The position numbers were made by a program, and so were the translations under genes. Below are positions 47,501 to 60,590 of a stretch of DNA of 64,000 nucleotides, in pieces. Numbering within the stretch: the stretch's first letter is position 1; each line of letters begins with the position of its first letter. The notes under the pieces are model-generated. The model was given only the letters and a program-made list of their open reading frames with translations. It was not told the origin of the DNA and searched no databases. Origin of the DNA: Dasyornis broadbenti (taxonomy: Eukaryota; Chordata; Aves; Passeriformes; Dasyornithidae); contig VZRN01005383.1 in assembly GCA_013397935.1 (NCBI GenBank), positions 372,001-436,000 on the forward strand, in the 5' to 3' direction.

Positions 47501-50500
47501 TCTGAGTCATTAACATATTGAGACTACCTAAAATGTACAGTAATGGGTCTATTAAACAACTTCAGTAATGTGTCTATTAAAAAAGAAACAACAACAACAA
47601 CAAAAGGTTAAAACAAAACAGCTAAAATGCTGCAGTGTTGTTATTTTAAAAATATTTACTTCCATGGAAAAAATCTAGGTGTAAAACAGGAGCATCCACC
47701 CAGTCAATTTAATTGTCTTTGCTGCTGATGATGCATGTATGATTTTCATCAACTGTGTCACTGAAAGTCTATTCAAGAAATAAGGAATATGATAAAATGC
47801 CAAGTAAAGTACATCCTGGGATACTGGACAATATTCTCTGCATTTCACAGGTCACCAGGCACATCAGCAGGGAACTGCAATTATGATGAGATGAGAAAAA
47901 ACTGGAAGAGGCAATTTTCAAGGGCTTAAAAAAATCCACAACACATTCCATTCCAAATGAGCTACAAATTTCATTAGAACATTAGCAGACTTACACTGAT
48001 TCTTCTTCTAACAAATTCTTTTAATTCTCTGAAGTATGATAAGGAAAATTTGGTTAATACTACGAACTATAAGAAGTATCTTTTTCAATATTTGAAGATT
48101 TATCACAATTCTAAACAGTTTTTGTTTCACAAATACACAGCCTCCTTCAATTCTTCTTTTAGGCCATTTTTACAGTCATAAATTTTGTTGTGCTACTTGG
48201 ACTTCCTTAGATTAGCAACTTTGAAAGACAATAGTCAATGTTAGAAACATTATTTTCCTGGGACTTCAAACATTGAATAGGTTAGGACAATTGCTTCGGA
48301 AAGTTTGCTGGCTCTATTTCCTGTTTATACATCCTAATACAGTATGTATGTGTTTTGTAACAGCATGATATTGTTGACTCCTGTACAACTTGTGACTACT
48401 ACAAACCCCCAGGATTGTACTTTAGCCAATTGTTCTCTTACTGCATTTGTGCAGCTAATTGTTCCTGCCTACAGAGGACTACAGAGCAGCAGTATCCATG
48501 AATTGCAGCCAATTTTTTTCAGGTCATTGCTCCAATCTGAAAAGGTCATTTTCCATTCTAATCCAAGTCTAACATACTTGTAGTCCTTCACATATGTGTA
48601 TCATCAGTAAATTTACTAAACACAAACACTAATCTATCAGAGAAAACACTGAAAAAAACCCCAAAAAACATCTATAGAACTCCACCTGGTAAGTTTTTCA
48701 CTTTGACAATCAACTACTAATAACTGTTGTGGCAGTAAAAAACATTAGTCCTGTTTTGCGCTGTTCCCATAAAATTTTCATCTAGACCATAATGCCATAG
48801 ATTGTTTTTGAGGATGACATCTGAACTGAAGTCAAAAACTTACTCAAGTCAAGAAATCCAACATCTCTTGCTATTCTACTCTCTTCAAGACCACTTCAAC
48901 AATGGGATTTGTTTCAATAAATGTAATTTTTTTTCAATTTATATTAAAGGCCAAACCTTAGCCTTCACTGTACAATGCGTCAAAGGAAGGTCAATTTTTA
49001 ACTGCAATACTCTTTAAAAAGAAATATAGGAAAAAAAGGAAACCAAGAGAGAAACAACACTTGCACATAACATAGATTTCAAGAATAAATGTAAATATGT
49101 ATTCTTCCTCTATGTATAAGTGGGTGGCCTTCCAGTGGAAAAAATCCACAGTATTCATTATTAAGGTAATTTAGCCTTTCATTTATTTTACAGCACATTC
49201 ACAAAGTGCTTGAAATTGACTTCTTGGCAATGATCCATGGCAGTGCAACTATCCCAGGGAACAGTGCTTCTAGTAAGATATGACCTGCCACAAATTCATA
49301 AAAAGATGTGTCTTGAATAAAGCTAATGCAAGTTTTTATTTTCTGTCACTTTTGCTGTTATGCATTATGTCAATTGTTTATTATACACTCAATCTCCATA
49401 CACCACACTTACTCATCAAATATATACAGCTAATACTTTGTGAGGAAGGCAGATAGCAAAAAAGAGGGAGATTAGGGGAGGTGCAGTATGTGTTCCATGT
49501 CATAGGGATGTTATGGCAACAGTGATACATGAAAACTGCTTGCATGTGAAGGAACAGCCATTTTATGAGATCACTTGCTTTCCTTTTCCCAAATTCTCAA
49601 TTTTAAACCTCACTAATAGCTCAAATCTCCTCCGTTTTACAGATTTAGAGTAGGAAAAAACCCAAGCAAACCTAAGAAACAACACATCCCCTGAGAACAA
49701 ACTTACCATACTTGCATCAATGACCTGCCCTCTGCCAGATCTGGCACGTTCAAAGAGGGCTATAACAATGCCCATTGCACACATGACACCTCCACCAGCA
49801 AAATCAGCCAGAAGGTTGCCAGGTGCGTAAGGATTTTCATCCTTTCTACCCAGCTTTGACAACACACCTGACAGAGGAGAAAACAAAGTAAGGATAAGCA
49901 TAAAATTAACTATAAACATTCATTCCTACAATTAAAGTTTCACAATCTATGCAAAAAAATAAGCCATAAAGCAATCTTCTACAGTTTTCTGTATCTGCTT
50001 GACTGTGTCTTAGCAAATAGTTACTCTTTAATTTGCAAAAGAATAAAAATACATTAAATCACATTAGTGAAGATGTATTTAATTAAAGAGATTAGCAAAA
50101 GTCTCACAGATAAACGTTGATATTTTGGCTATACAGGGACAAAATTTTATTTAAAAAACTAACCCTGAGTGCTATAGTTCCATATTAGTACCTTGTACAT
50201 GCCTTGAACCTCACCCATAAAAGGCATTATGAATGTGTGTCAATGCAACTTTGGTAAATTGTTCTTCTCTGAATATTTTAAAGTGAAAATGCAGATAAAC
50301 GATCTTATGCGCTCATAACCAATGAATGAATAATCATAACAAAGGATCTCACACTGACAACTGTATTTCAGTTCTATCCTCCCTCTAAAACTACCTTTGG
50401 GGAAAAGAAAGGTTGCATATGAGAACAGGTGATTAGCACAGGAAGGTTATCTCTGCATGGAATGTAAACACAGGGAACCTATCTTTATGCCAGCAATTAT

Positions 50501-53500
50501 GCAGAAACTAAAGGAATTAGAGCAAAGGCTAAGCCAGTTTACTTCAGTCAGAGCTTTGAATTTGTTTGCATTTCTCTGCCATCCTGAACAACCTTTTTAC
50601 TGTGACCTTACTCTTTGTAGTTGCCTCGTAGTGATTCCCTTTGGGCAAGCAAGAAACTGCAGTGTGATCACTTCTCTCCTATGTCTGCAGCCTAAGGTCT
50701 GAGACTTGCAGAATACATGATCAGAATTTCCTGAGTACTGAACAGTTCTGATGCACTATTTAGTTAGCTAATGGTCTAATGCACTTCCTACGTGCAAGCA
50801 ACTGAGTGAACAGTAAAAAATGGTTCCAAATCCTGTAGAGCAAGAGTAAAAGCCCTGTTGCTGCCTAAAACCTTCCTTTTAATAGTCTAAAAATCTAAAA
50901 AGTTATAACAGGCACCAGAAGATTAATATGCTAACTTCTCAAGAGTTCCTAACGCAAGCCATTTTTTGGTAAAAGAAAGCCAAAGCTCATTAGAATACTC
51001 AGAATATGAGACATCATTTTTGAGGAATGACACCTTTCAAACACTTTGTTCTATTTCCTTTAAGATGCATAAAAACTTGATCTGTGGAATTTCAAGCAAA
51101 TTTTAGGAAGATAGCACTAACCAAAACACTACTGATTAAATCAGCTTCAGAGAAAAAAAATCTGTTTGTAAACCAGAAAGTACTACAATCTAAGGTAGGG
51201 CTGGACTAGGCTGTTTCTGTGCTGACTCCTTCCCTCCACTAAGAGCAAAAGTACCCTAATACTTTGAAATTGCCTTGACATGAAGTCAAAAAGTGTTTCA
51301 AACAAGGCACCTTTTTAATCTTTTCTATTCTCTAACAATTTTACATAATAAGAGAAGACTGAACCCATTCCTAAAGAAATTTAGTTTCACATTTCTCATA
51401 GTGATGATATCAGATCACCAGGTTTGCAGTGCCTCTGCTCTGGTCCTTTCCTGGAGCTGAATGAATGGCTTTATCCATTGGGAATCCAAGAACTTTTGGG
51501 CCACTTTCTTTCCTTCACAGGCTCAGAGAAGCATCAGAAACAGAAGCAGTGTGAAGAGCAGGAGTGTAGGGCCATGCATGGACAGGCATCACCAGAGTTC
51601 GGTAATTTTGTTACTGTTTGCTACTGCATACTTGCAGAATCATAACACTTAAAAACCAGCGTAATGTCCACAACAACTTAATGAAACGTAGCACTTCCAC
51701 TTTATTTGAAGCCCACTTCCTTTCAGCTGGTACCCGTGGAGATATATTTACAAGCAGAAAAGCACAAGAGCTCAATTGTCTTATGCTGCCTAGCTTTTAT
51801 TTGCTCAAAAAAAAATCTCACAACCACACAACACAATCTGCAGCCCTTTTAGGATTATAAGTATACAGATTTTCTAGGAGAGAGGCCCTGAAGAAAAACT
51901 TCAGTCCTCTCTTCAGATAAATTTTCGGGTATTTTATTCAGACAAAATAGCACAAAGGAAGGAAAAAAATGTACAGCCTGAGCAGACATCTGATACATCC
52001 TAACAGCTCGCTGCTGCTGGCAAAACAAACGGCCTGTCAAGTCCACGTTTCCTCCTGTCTTGTGCCGATTTATTGGCTCCTTTAATGAACTGCTTCACCT
52101 CAATAACCTGGCAGAAAACATCCTCATTTCTTCTGACCTGTTTTTGACTTGTGAAGAAGTTTACAGAGAGGGAAAGCAAGCACCAGAGCTGACTGAAAGG
52201 ATCAAGGCAAAGCACACTGAAAGGAAACCCCCATTTCACTGACAGAGACACTTCAGAACAGCTGTTTCATCAGACTGGACCTCAGATAAATTTTGAGCTA
52301 TGTGCTTTCAATAAATTCTTGAATCTTGATTTAAAGGAGGAAAGAAACTTTATTTAACAGGAAATTTTACAGCCTACCTGATAAAGCCAAGTAATTGATG
52401 TCATGACCTGCAGACTTGGCATATCTTCCTGTCTGGCCAAATCCAGTAAGTCTAGCATAGATGAGTCTGGGATTATCCTGTATAAGGACCTCTGGGCCAA
52501 GACCGAGTTTCTCCATGACACCTTAAAAAGACATAAGCACGGAATTCTAATTAATATATATTATAATATATATAATATAATATAATATGTATCATAATAA
52601 TACTCAAAACATAATGGGTCAAAGTTAGATTATACAACAGCAGAACTCAACTGAACTTTATGAAGTAGAAGACTCTACTTCAGTATTCATATGACAATGT
52701 GAACATTATAAATTACCAACACACTGGATATACTTTTAATATAAACCAAGTGGAAATTTGGCTTTGGGGTTCTTTCTTTTTTTCCAGGATTTTTACCCTG
52801 TTTTACTTCTCCAGAAGAATGTCAGAAACGCATGCACCTCTGGTTGACAGAGAAAGCTACCAAAGGCTTGTAAAACAAGAAAAAAAGAGAAAGAGCAAAT
52901 TCTTAAATTTTCCATATTAAAAACACTTGAAATTTCTTCTGTATTCCACTGGAATATACTTTCCTCACCATTTCTCAGAGGTATTGTGTTCCTGTGTCCT
53001 TTAACTCTCTGATGTGAATGGACTATTCCACTATTCCACAGATCTGCAACAACCACACACAAGTAAATGTGTTCTTTTGTAATGCAGGGAATATGGAACC
53101 TTTAGAAATCGCTGAAATATAAATTGAGTCAGCATGGATTTACAGAAATCAAGCCTAAAATTTTAATATTGCAGTCCTAGAACAGTGGTTTTAAGAGAAG
53201 AAACTTGAGTTACAAACAAATTATACTTTCTTACTGGCTCAGTGCAGCTTGGTCAGACTTTGAACTATGGTCTATACTGGCACCGCAGGACCACAAATTT
53301 TGGGATGGAAGGGATAATGTAATTTCAAAGTCTGTTCCACCCCATAATCTACTCCAGCTTGTTTCACAAGACTAATCCATAACCTTACAGCACCTTCAAT
53401 TTCATTAAGATCTGTTTCTACTGTATTAGTTACTGGGCAGTGCCAAGTGACTACTATCACAGAGAAAGCAGTAAAATTTGGTAAAATGCAAGATTTTCAA

Positions 53501-55406
53501 ACACATAAGTGAGAACTGGGTAACAAATAACCTCTCTGGTGTCATAAACTCATTGTTGTAATGTCAATGTTACATATGCCATTGAAGAAACTTTTCTGCC
53601 ACTTGGGCCCTCACCTTTTCACTGTTTTACACCAGCCTCCTGATGGGTCACAGATTTGCCCAGCTCACTTACAAGCCCTTAAAACCTATTATCTAGTTAC
53701 AAAATTGCCTGCACTTCCAACTGGGAAAAAAAAAAAAAAAAAAAGCAAGTGCCTTTAAAACCAGAGAAAACAGAATTCCATAAGGAAAAAAAAAATCCTC
53801 TATAAAACAGGAGACTAGCTACAAAGAAAATGTGGAATTTAATGTCTTCACTTTGTTTGCTCAGCTTCTGGGGAATAAAACAAACAATTTTAAGGTAAGA
53901 AACATAATAAATCTCTGTTTTCTAAACAAAAATAATTACTTGTCACACACAATCTATGATGTGTGATGTCTAACTGATGAAGTCTCCTATTTCTAAACTT
54001 TCTGTGAAATCCCCAAAACATTTCAGCTAGCTCCTCAATGAAGTACAATTATAGAATCACAGAATGGTTTAGGTTGGAAGGAACCAGCAAAGGACACCTA
54101 CTCCCCCTGCAGTGAGCACAGACATCTTCAACCAGATCTGTGTACACAGAGCCCTGTCCACCCTGACCTTGATGGCACTCTTCCTGACAGAACAGCGTCC
54201 ACAGGGAACGCTGGGGATACTGAAAGAACCATCAGGTGAGTGGCTGTGTATGGCTTAAGAACGAAGAGAGCATGTCAGATCTGTCAATAGATCTTACAAT
54301 AGCGCCTATTTTGCTATTGAAAATCAGATGTTAAGCACCCCTAAACGTTGTTAATTAGTGAATATGCATATTATAAATAAAATATGAACATAAGATTGGA
54401 TGAAAAACTAGAAGATTCCATACTTGAACACTGGAAGAATTCGTCTTATTTTTAACATAACGTCAAAAATGGGAAGTACTTGCAAAAACACAAGTAAGGT
54501 TTTCATAAATTAGATTTAAGACTGACAGGAAATGATTAGTTTGTAAAAAGCAACTTCCTAAAATTAAATACGACGTTTGAAGACAAAGGCTGTGGTTCAC
54601 AACCTGGTTTTGATCCTGGATCGGTGTGACTGTATAACAGAATCATACTACTCAACACTCGTACTTATGTTCATCTTCCTGGGATATGTGCTTCGTAAAT
54701 GTGTAACCATAATGTCACAGGTGTTGACTTCAGAGGAACTGAAAGCTCAGACTCTGACCCACATGGCAGCCTTACAAATGCAAGCTGCACTTTATCAGCA
54801 GGCCTGGCCATCACGCAGGATGGGTGCCCCTAGCTCGGTGTGACCCCGCGGCTCGGCCATCCGCCTGCTCGTCCACACCCCGGCCGGGGCCACAGCCCCG
54901 TCCGAACGCTCTCCGCGGCCCCTCCCCGCGCTGTCACGGGGCTGCTGCACTGCGCAAATCCACCACACAGCATGCGTCACCCAGCCACAGGAAATACACC
55001 TCCAAAGCTGCTCCCTGCCCACTTCCCGCTCAGCATCCCAGAGGTCCCAGACTGACGTGAGACCCTCACGCTGCGGCCCCGCAGCTCCAAACTCCCGCTC
55101 GCCCCACACGGCCCGGGCCGCACCGCCGCCCCGCTGCGGTCTCCCCGGCCCCTCACCGTGACGGAAGGGCTCGATGAGCACGTCGGCCCCGCCGCACAGC
55201 CTCCTCAGCGCCGCGGCGCCCTGCGGCCGCTTCAAGTCGAGCGCCAGGGAGCGCTTCCCGCGGCCCTGCACGTCCGCGGCCGCGGCGGAGCGGGACAGGC
55301 GGTCGACTCGCACCACCTGCGCCCCGAAATCGGCCAGGATCATCCCACAGAGCGGCGCGGGCGCCAGCCCGGCGAGCTCCAGCACCCGCACTCCACTCAG
55401 CGCCAT
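38111..55406 (-). CDS. AMACR: Alpha-methylacyl-CoA racemase (5 exons)
   Basis: CoA-transferase family III enzyme that interconverts (R)- and (S)-2-methyl-branched acyl-CoA esters in peroxisomes and mitochondria. The reaction allows beta-oxidation of pristanic acid and of bile-acid intermediates (family knowledge). Coding exons, in transcript order, are 55406-55157, 52521-52378, 49867-49707, 45092-44906 and 38520-38111. All use GT/AG, with phases 1, 1, 0, 1, giving 383 residues against 382 in human. Catalytic His123 sits in SAGHDINYL and Asp153 in LLADFAGGG; the conserved Glu238 is in GALEPQF. The C-terminus reads KANL, a PTS1-type peroxisomal signal (KASL in human). The ATG at 55406 lies in gccATGg, a strong context; an upstream in-frame ATG at 55442 is in poor context. 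No disabling change is seen. Fully consistent with a functional gene. Confidence 0.97.
38521..44905 (-). other. AMACR intron 4
   Basis: About 6.4 kb without a recognised exon. Contains a partial ERVL LTR (43487-43789) and a small tandem duplication at 41916-41956 (unit with cacctaagaaaca). Otherwise AT-rich with short frames. Confidence 0.75.
43487..43789 (-). mobile_element. Partial ERVL-type LTR, same family as the LTR at 4.5 kb
   Basis: Read on the minus strand, this begins near tgtgctggttttggctggga. It continues with ttcacagtagcttgcatggggctgtg, gatttgtgctgcaaatagcg, aacacagggatgtttcagttactgctaagcag and ctgaccctagctgac. These are the same landmarks as the 5' half of the LTR at 4466-5040. 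The 3' half (R/U5) is missing. It lies in AMACR intron 4 in the sense orientation of the gene. Confidence 0.82.
44906..45092 (-). CDS. AMACR: AMACR coding exon 4
   Basis: 187 bases, hand-translated. Encodes VEGAAYLSSFLWKSQRLGLW, then GENLLDSGAPFYEIYKTSDG, FMAVGALEPQFY and VQLIN. Acceptor atcttcaag, donor GTGAGT. Confidence 0.95.
45093..49706 (-). other. AMACR intron 3
   Basis: No exon recognised. Carries an (aac)n microsatellite at 47586-47603. A 127-codon open frame lies on the opposite strand (47103-47486) with no protein family resemblance. Confidence 0.7.
49707..49867 (-). CDS. AMACR: AMACR coding exon 3
   Basis: 161 bases encoding VLSKLGRKDENPYAPGNLLA, DFAGGGVMCAMGIVIALFER and ARSGRGQVIDASM, including catalytic Asp153. 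Acceptor cctctgtcag, donor GTAAGT. Confidence 0.95.
49868..52377 (-). other. AMACR intron 2
   Basis: About 2.5 kb without recognised exons or repeat families; only short open frames. Confidence 0.7.
52378..52521 (-). CDS. AMACR: AMACR coding exon 2
   Basis: 144 bases that I translated by hand: GVMEKLGLGPEVLIQDNPRL, then IYARLTGFGQTG and SAGHDINYLALS, holding catalytic His123. Acceptor tttttaag, donor GTAGGC. No ORF of useful length marks this exon because it is open only between splice sites. Confidence 0.95.
52551..52600. repeat. TA-rich microsatellite next to AMACR exon 2 acceptor
   Basis: Low-complexity run of ata/tata/taat units in AMACR intron 1, starting 30 bases upstream (in transcript sense) of the exon 2 acceptor. 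It covers the usual branch-point region. Confidence 0.8.
52601..55156 (-). other. Remainder of AMACR intron 1
   Basis: Contains a 19-base A run (53726-53744), a short CR1 fragment and, toward exon 1, the CpG island. No further exon is recognised. Confidence 0.65.
54051..54225 (-). mobile_element. Short CR1 3' fragment in AMACR intron 1
   Basis: The + strand begins with the inverted CR1 tail atagaatcacagaatggtttaggttggaagg. It continues with diverged text (tcttcaaccagatctgtgtacacagagccc) before losing similarity near 54225. Confidence 0.8.
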
Positions 55407-55680
55407 GGCCACTGCGGCCACCGCTGGCGAGCGCCGACACATCGATCCCGGAGGCGGCCCAGGTCCGCCCCGCCCGCCAGCGCGGCTCCGGGGCCGGGGC
55501 GGGCACCCTGCCGCCCCTAGCCCGGGGGAGCCGACCGTGCCTCTCGCAGTGTTTTTTCACGCCAAGTCCGTGATAGCCCCGGGATGACGCCGCTACCCAC
55601 CGCCCCGGATCGCAGTGAGGAGTGGTCGTTCACCTGCTGCTGGGGTCGGGCAGGCCGCTGCTCTCAGGGGAGCTTCCCTG
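54840..55680. promoter_or_regulatory. CpG island at AMACR promoter and exon 1
   Basis: GC-rich, CpG-dense block with sharp edges, covering AMACR exon 1 and its upstream side. No TATA box is seen, as is usual for such housekeeping promoters. Open frames on the opposite strand here are composition shadows. Part of the block beyond 55450 could also drive divergent transcription. Confidence 0.8.
55157..55406 (-). CDS. AMACR: AMACR coding exon 1
   Basis: Residues 1-83 plus one base: ALSGVRVLELAGLAPAP, LADFGAQVVRVDR, GRGKRSLALDLK, ending VLIEPFRH. Ends CACG followed by donor GTGAGG. The middle (LSRSAAAADVQ) is one residue longer than human and Ala-rich, fitting its CpG-island composition. Confidence 0.95.
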
Positions 55681-55964
55681 TCCGACCATCCAGGAGCCAC
55701 CCTGGCTTCACACCTGAGCTGGGACCGAGGCCCTTGACAGCTGGACACCCCCCCAAACTCGCAGTCACACCGTAAGGCTTCCTTGTTGGCTCGGCCCTAG
55801 TTTTCCCGTAGCAGAATCACAGAAGACCAGATGCTTAAATTAGTTTAATCGTGATGCAATAACTAACAAAAAAAACCCCAGCTCGAGCTGCTGGCTCTGT
55901 GTAGGGACCCCGAACCAAGGAAACCCTGGGCTTTTACACTGTTACAGCCTAAGGGTGGTAAAGT

Positions 55965-56050
55965 TGCAGAGTCACAAAATCATTGGAGGAAAAGACCTCC
56001 AATATCATCGAGTTCAACTTTTGAAGTCTGAGCCTGGACATGGTTGGCTC
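55965..56050 (-). mobile_element. Short CR1-type 3' tail fragment
   Basis: The phrase agtcacaaaatcattggaggaaaagacctccaatatcatcgagttcaac is the inverted CR1 3' end of the common form with aaagacct and atcgagt. The following 100 bases are GC-rich and may be a decayed continuation. Confidence 0.75.
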
Positions 56051-59000
56051 CAGCCCTGTCTCTGGGTGTCTAGTCCCCTGGCCAGGCCACAGGTCCCTGT
56101 GCCTGTTGTGAGGAAAAGGGCCAGCACTTCACAGTCTCAGCCTGGGGCTCGTGCCATGCCTGGGGCACCTGGGTGGGCCAAACCCCACATATCCAAAACC
56201 TTCAGGTCAAACGATGGGATATTAGTGGGACATCTGGTTGAACCTGGGCTTTTTCTTCACATGATGTTCCTTCAAACAGGGAATAGAACAGGGTCTGTCT
56301 GGCCCTATTCTTGTGGCATCAGCTGCTTGCAGGAATAGACATGAATCCAGAAACGATTAAACCTTTGGCACTGGATTGACACAGCTTTTCAAATTTATGC
56401 CCTGATGCCAGTATTTCAGGTTACTGAGAAGCAGACAGAGTAAAGAAGGCCTTAGTATCAATTCCATGCACTTTTTGTATATTTATTTAGATTGGTTGGA
56501 CTACAAAAATGTGTAAAGGCTGCAAATACGAATGGAGAATTTGTTCTAATTCTATAATAACAGGTCTGTCACCAGAATATCCTTTGTTTTCTGTGCAGAC
56601 ACCAGGTCTTGTAATGCAGGCGCTGGTTATATCCACTGCTATGGTGCCATCCACAAGAAATAGCCAGGAGAAAAGTATTTGCATTTTCAAACGGAGCTGG
56701 CTAGTTTTGTTTGCTATCCATCTCCCTTAGAGACGCTGTTCCATATAAGTGTTTTCACAGACATTATGATGTTGCTGTGACACTGTGTTTCTCTGTCTAA
56801 TTTTCAGGTTCATTTGTCCCCTCACGCCTTCAGGTCTCAGAGTTTGTGTTGAATATGAACAGGCAATTTCTGTTGTGTCACCTTTGATTTCACCTGATGC
56901 TGTTTAGTTTATCATCTAAATAACACCATAATCACACACTATATAATGTCTGGATTTTGCTACAGTTTAACTGAGCAGTCCTTTGCACCTGCTATTATGT
57001 TGTCATCCAGAATTACAGTGGGTACTCTGCAGCAGAAACATTTAAGTTGGAACCTTGTTAAACTACTTCCATTTCAGGGAGGTGAGGGCAGCATTTTGTG
57101 AGCATTAATTTCAATTTGAAAAAACGGATTTTACCAAACCAAGAAATAAACAGGCATGAGAGAGAAACAGATATTCCAATTAACCATGAGTTGAAGGCTA
57201 ATGATTTGGGTCCAGCAAAGTCTCCAGAAGCAACAAGTTGGGTGGCAGAAAATATAGACTAAAAACAAAGAGTCCTCCTCTAGCATGGGCTTGCAGTAAA
57301 AACCTGTGGTGTTCGTCTATGTGATGCAATTTAATATTTCTCATTAATAAGCAGCAACAAACAGGAGATTGTATGAGTTCATCATTGCAGAGGTAGTAGG
57401 TATAAGAAAGGAATTGTTTTGGGATTGAATCCACACTGCATCAGAGTTCTTTTGTGTGCTTTATTGATTTATGTCAGTGAGTTGCTCTCTGTGTCATTCT
57501 GTGAAATGTATATTTCACAGTAAGCGTTAAAAAAATGAAATTCACTGTGAGTTATATCAACTTTTCTTGCAGAGGTGCAGGCATTTTTGTGATACAAGCT
57601 GGCTACACTGCGTGCCAGACTTTTACAGTTGGTCTCAGATTTGTTGGTTACAAGTACCCTTACTTTTCAGTCCTTTGGAAAAACACCAAGGCAGCAATGT
57701 GAAGTTACAGCTGTACACAAATCCGTGATTGTCCTCTGACACACGTATTTTGTTTACAACTTAATACATTTTAATGCACTGTTAAAGAGATACTGGTATC
57801 TGTACAGTTTGTATTGGTTTTGTTAAATTAAAAAGTAAAAATTACTCACATCTGTTATAATATTTCAAATCTTGATAATTGCCTAAAAATGTAAAGTAGC
57901 AGGTGAAACTTGTCTAGTAAATTGAAAGATACCTGCATTAAACTGAAATTGAAAACTTTAAAGATTCTCATGGGATTTGTCATGGTATTTTTGTGTCCCA
58001 AGCTTGTCAAAGCTTTCAAGCATGGGTGCTTTTTCCCAAAGCTTGGATTTATGCTTTTCCTGAATAGAAGCTGTGCTCCATTCATAACACTTCTTGATAT
58101 CCACAGTGACAGTGTCAGTGATACTCCCCATTTCTGACCTCATATCATGTGTCTTGCGACAGACGCACCGTCCCTTGTACAGCGCACTTGGCAAATGCAG
58201 CACATTCATCACTGCAATTTCAGTAGATTCATCAGCTTGTAGCATCTCTTTGCCTTTCTGTGTTTCTCTGCTTCTGTGTGAGTGTGGATTTGCACATTGC
58301 TGTTTGCTCTCCTAAGTGTATATCCCACGACACAGCAGCAAAAAATCTATCCTGAGATCATTATACTCTTCTAAAGCAATTGTGAGTTTATGCTGCTTGA
58401 GCTTCTGGCTCTGTCTGTCTGAGATTATGAATTACAGATTTAGGAATGAAAGCTGTTTCTCATCCACAGAAAGTCATTATATTAGCTGCGCTATCACTGA
58501 AATTGACATATTCTAGAAAAACTACAGTTCATGAGGTTTTTTAGTCCAGTCAGTCATTGAAGTGGTGATCTGGCCCAGCTATACTGAACAGCTTTGCCTT
58601 TAACTTTCACATTGTCAGAAATTTGCCCCCTGATACTCTGGTAAGTAGGCAAACAAATAATTGGTGCCTGTTATGGTGATTTCTGTACTTTGGATCTGAA
58701 CCCTTGTACCGGCAGCAAAATACTCTGCTTTCCTTTGAGTCACAGCTTATGGTATTATTGTGCTTTCATGATTTAGATGAAGAGAATGGCAAGAAGCTTT
58801 ATATAGGTAATCTTTATTTGTGGTAATCAGGAGAAAATAAATATCTTCCTGTGAGTTTATTATTAACCACTGTTGTTGAGACTGGAAACTCCAGGCCTCG
58901 GTTATTTCCAATTTTTTTTTTTTTTTTACCTGAATGCTGAGCTTGAGGTCCATGGTGGACATCATATGTATTACTGGTTGGCCATCCTGCCCTAAACTTA

Positions 59001-60547
59001 ACTCCAGTGAGTCATTCTTGCCAGATAGCATTGTCTGCCACATTCACCAGAGACAATTTCGCCTGCATTGCTAGGATGATGGATTGGAAACCTTTATTTT
59101 TATGAACTGTTTCCATCATTCTTCCCATGAGCCTTTTATGTGTGCCTTATGGCACACCTAATGCATGTTATTATTTATTTTGTAAGCCTTTAATAATTTC
59201 ACAAAGCAAGCATTCTGAGGAGCAGGTGGTCTTGGAAGAAAGAAAGTACTGATCTGAAGTGCTGCAGTATCTGAAAGATTTTCCTCAAAACAACAATGCT
59301 TCTACTATTTTCTAGTTTTAAAAAGTGAACATGAGACAAATTAAATTCCATCCAGTACTTCCAGCTACAGACCAGAACTTTGCACATGGCAGAATGACAC
59401 AAACTCTGAATTCCAATATCCTGGCCTGAAATTCTAGTCTTTGTGGACTTCCTTGACTTTCGTCATTGTTACTATGCTGTAAGAGCCTGGAGTGTTTTTC
59501 TGTCAAAAAATTGCCAGGATTGAAAAACAAAGCTCTTAGAAACTGTTATAAATGGAAGGTTGCTGCAGTTGACTTAATTCTGCTGGTCTTTCTTACATGT
59601 TAGTGTGCACTATTTTCTACAATAAAGGTGCTTCATTATCTGTGCATTTGGATGGAGTTACTGAATGGAGATGTTCTATATATTCATTTCATGCTATCAC
59701 ATTCCAGTATATGGGCTATCATCTTACACTTGCTGCTGGGTGAGGTCAAGAAGTAGTGTGTGACTGAATGATGGGAGGAACACACCATGAGACATATTCA
59801 CAGGAAACGGAAACTGAGATGTCAAACATAATTTGAACATGGGTGTTTCCATTTTTGATATTGTAGCAATGTGATTCTTTTAAATCACCACCTTTTGTAG
59901 AATTTTTTTGTGTGTGTCCGATGGATTGTTTCCAGAAAAGCAGGAGAATAGCCCAACATTTGTGCGATTTTTCACCAGTTAATACAAGCAGTCTCTTTGT
60001 TTAATAAAACCTTGCTCCACATGTATTTTATTATTCTGTGATTGTGTTCATGGAGGATGGCCTGCCACGTTCCAAATGCAGATGCACAAAATTGAGCCTT
60101 TTCCATTATCATCCCTACAGTCTTCAACATCTGTTCACTGTGTTCATCAGTCCAGTGGAAGAATACTGGAAATTAACAGGGTGCTGCAGACGCTCTAACT
60201 CCTTCTAGAACTGTATGGTTTTGGTCCAAGAACTAAAAGAGCTCTCACACTTTGATGTAAGAAGAAATCTGGTCATACAAGGAAGTGCATCTTCTATCAA
60301 GTTCTTTTAATTTGTGAGGATAGTTTCTAGAGTTTGTGTCTTTCTTTATTGGTATCTCAGTATGACAGCCTTTTGTTGCCTCAGATTTTTAAATTAGAAC
60401 TGATTACTCAGGTTGTATTTTCCTTGGTTGCTGAAGCAGAACTAACTGCAAAAAAGAGAAACTTTGCTACTGATTCACCAAGGTTAAGAACTGTGGGTCT
60501 TTTTATACACCACTCAACAACTCCCTGCATGTTTTGTCCTTGTGTGA

Positions 60548-60590
60548 TTTTTTTGTTTTATTTTGTTTTGGTTTGGTTTTGTTTGGTTCT
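60548..60590 (+). repeat. TTTTG/TTGG-type simple repeat
   Basis: Low-complexity stretch of ttttg, ttttgg and tttgg units. Confidence 0.75.

Noticed and set aside
55407..55442. Upstream in-frame ATG extending AMACR by 12 residues
   Set aside because: The context is poor, while the ATG at 55406 has a strong context and aligns with the start of human AMACR.
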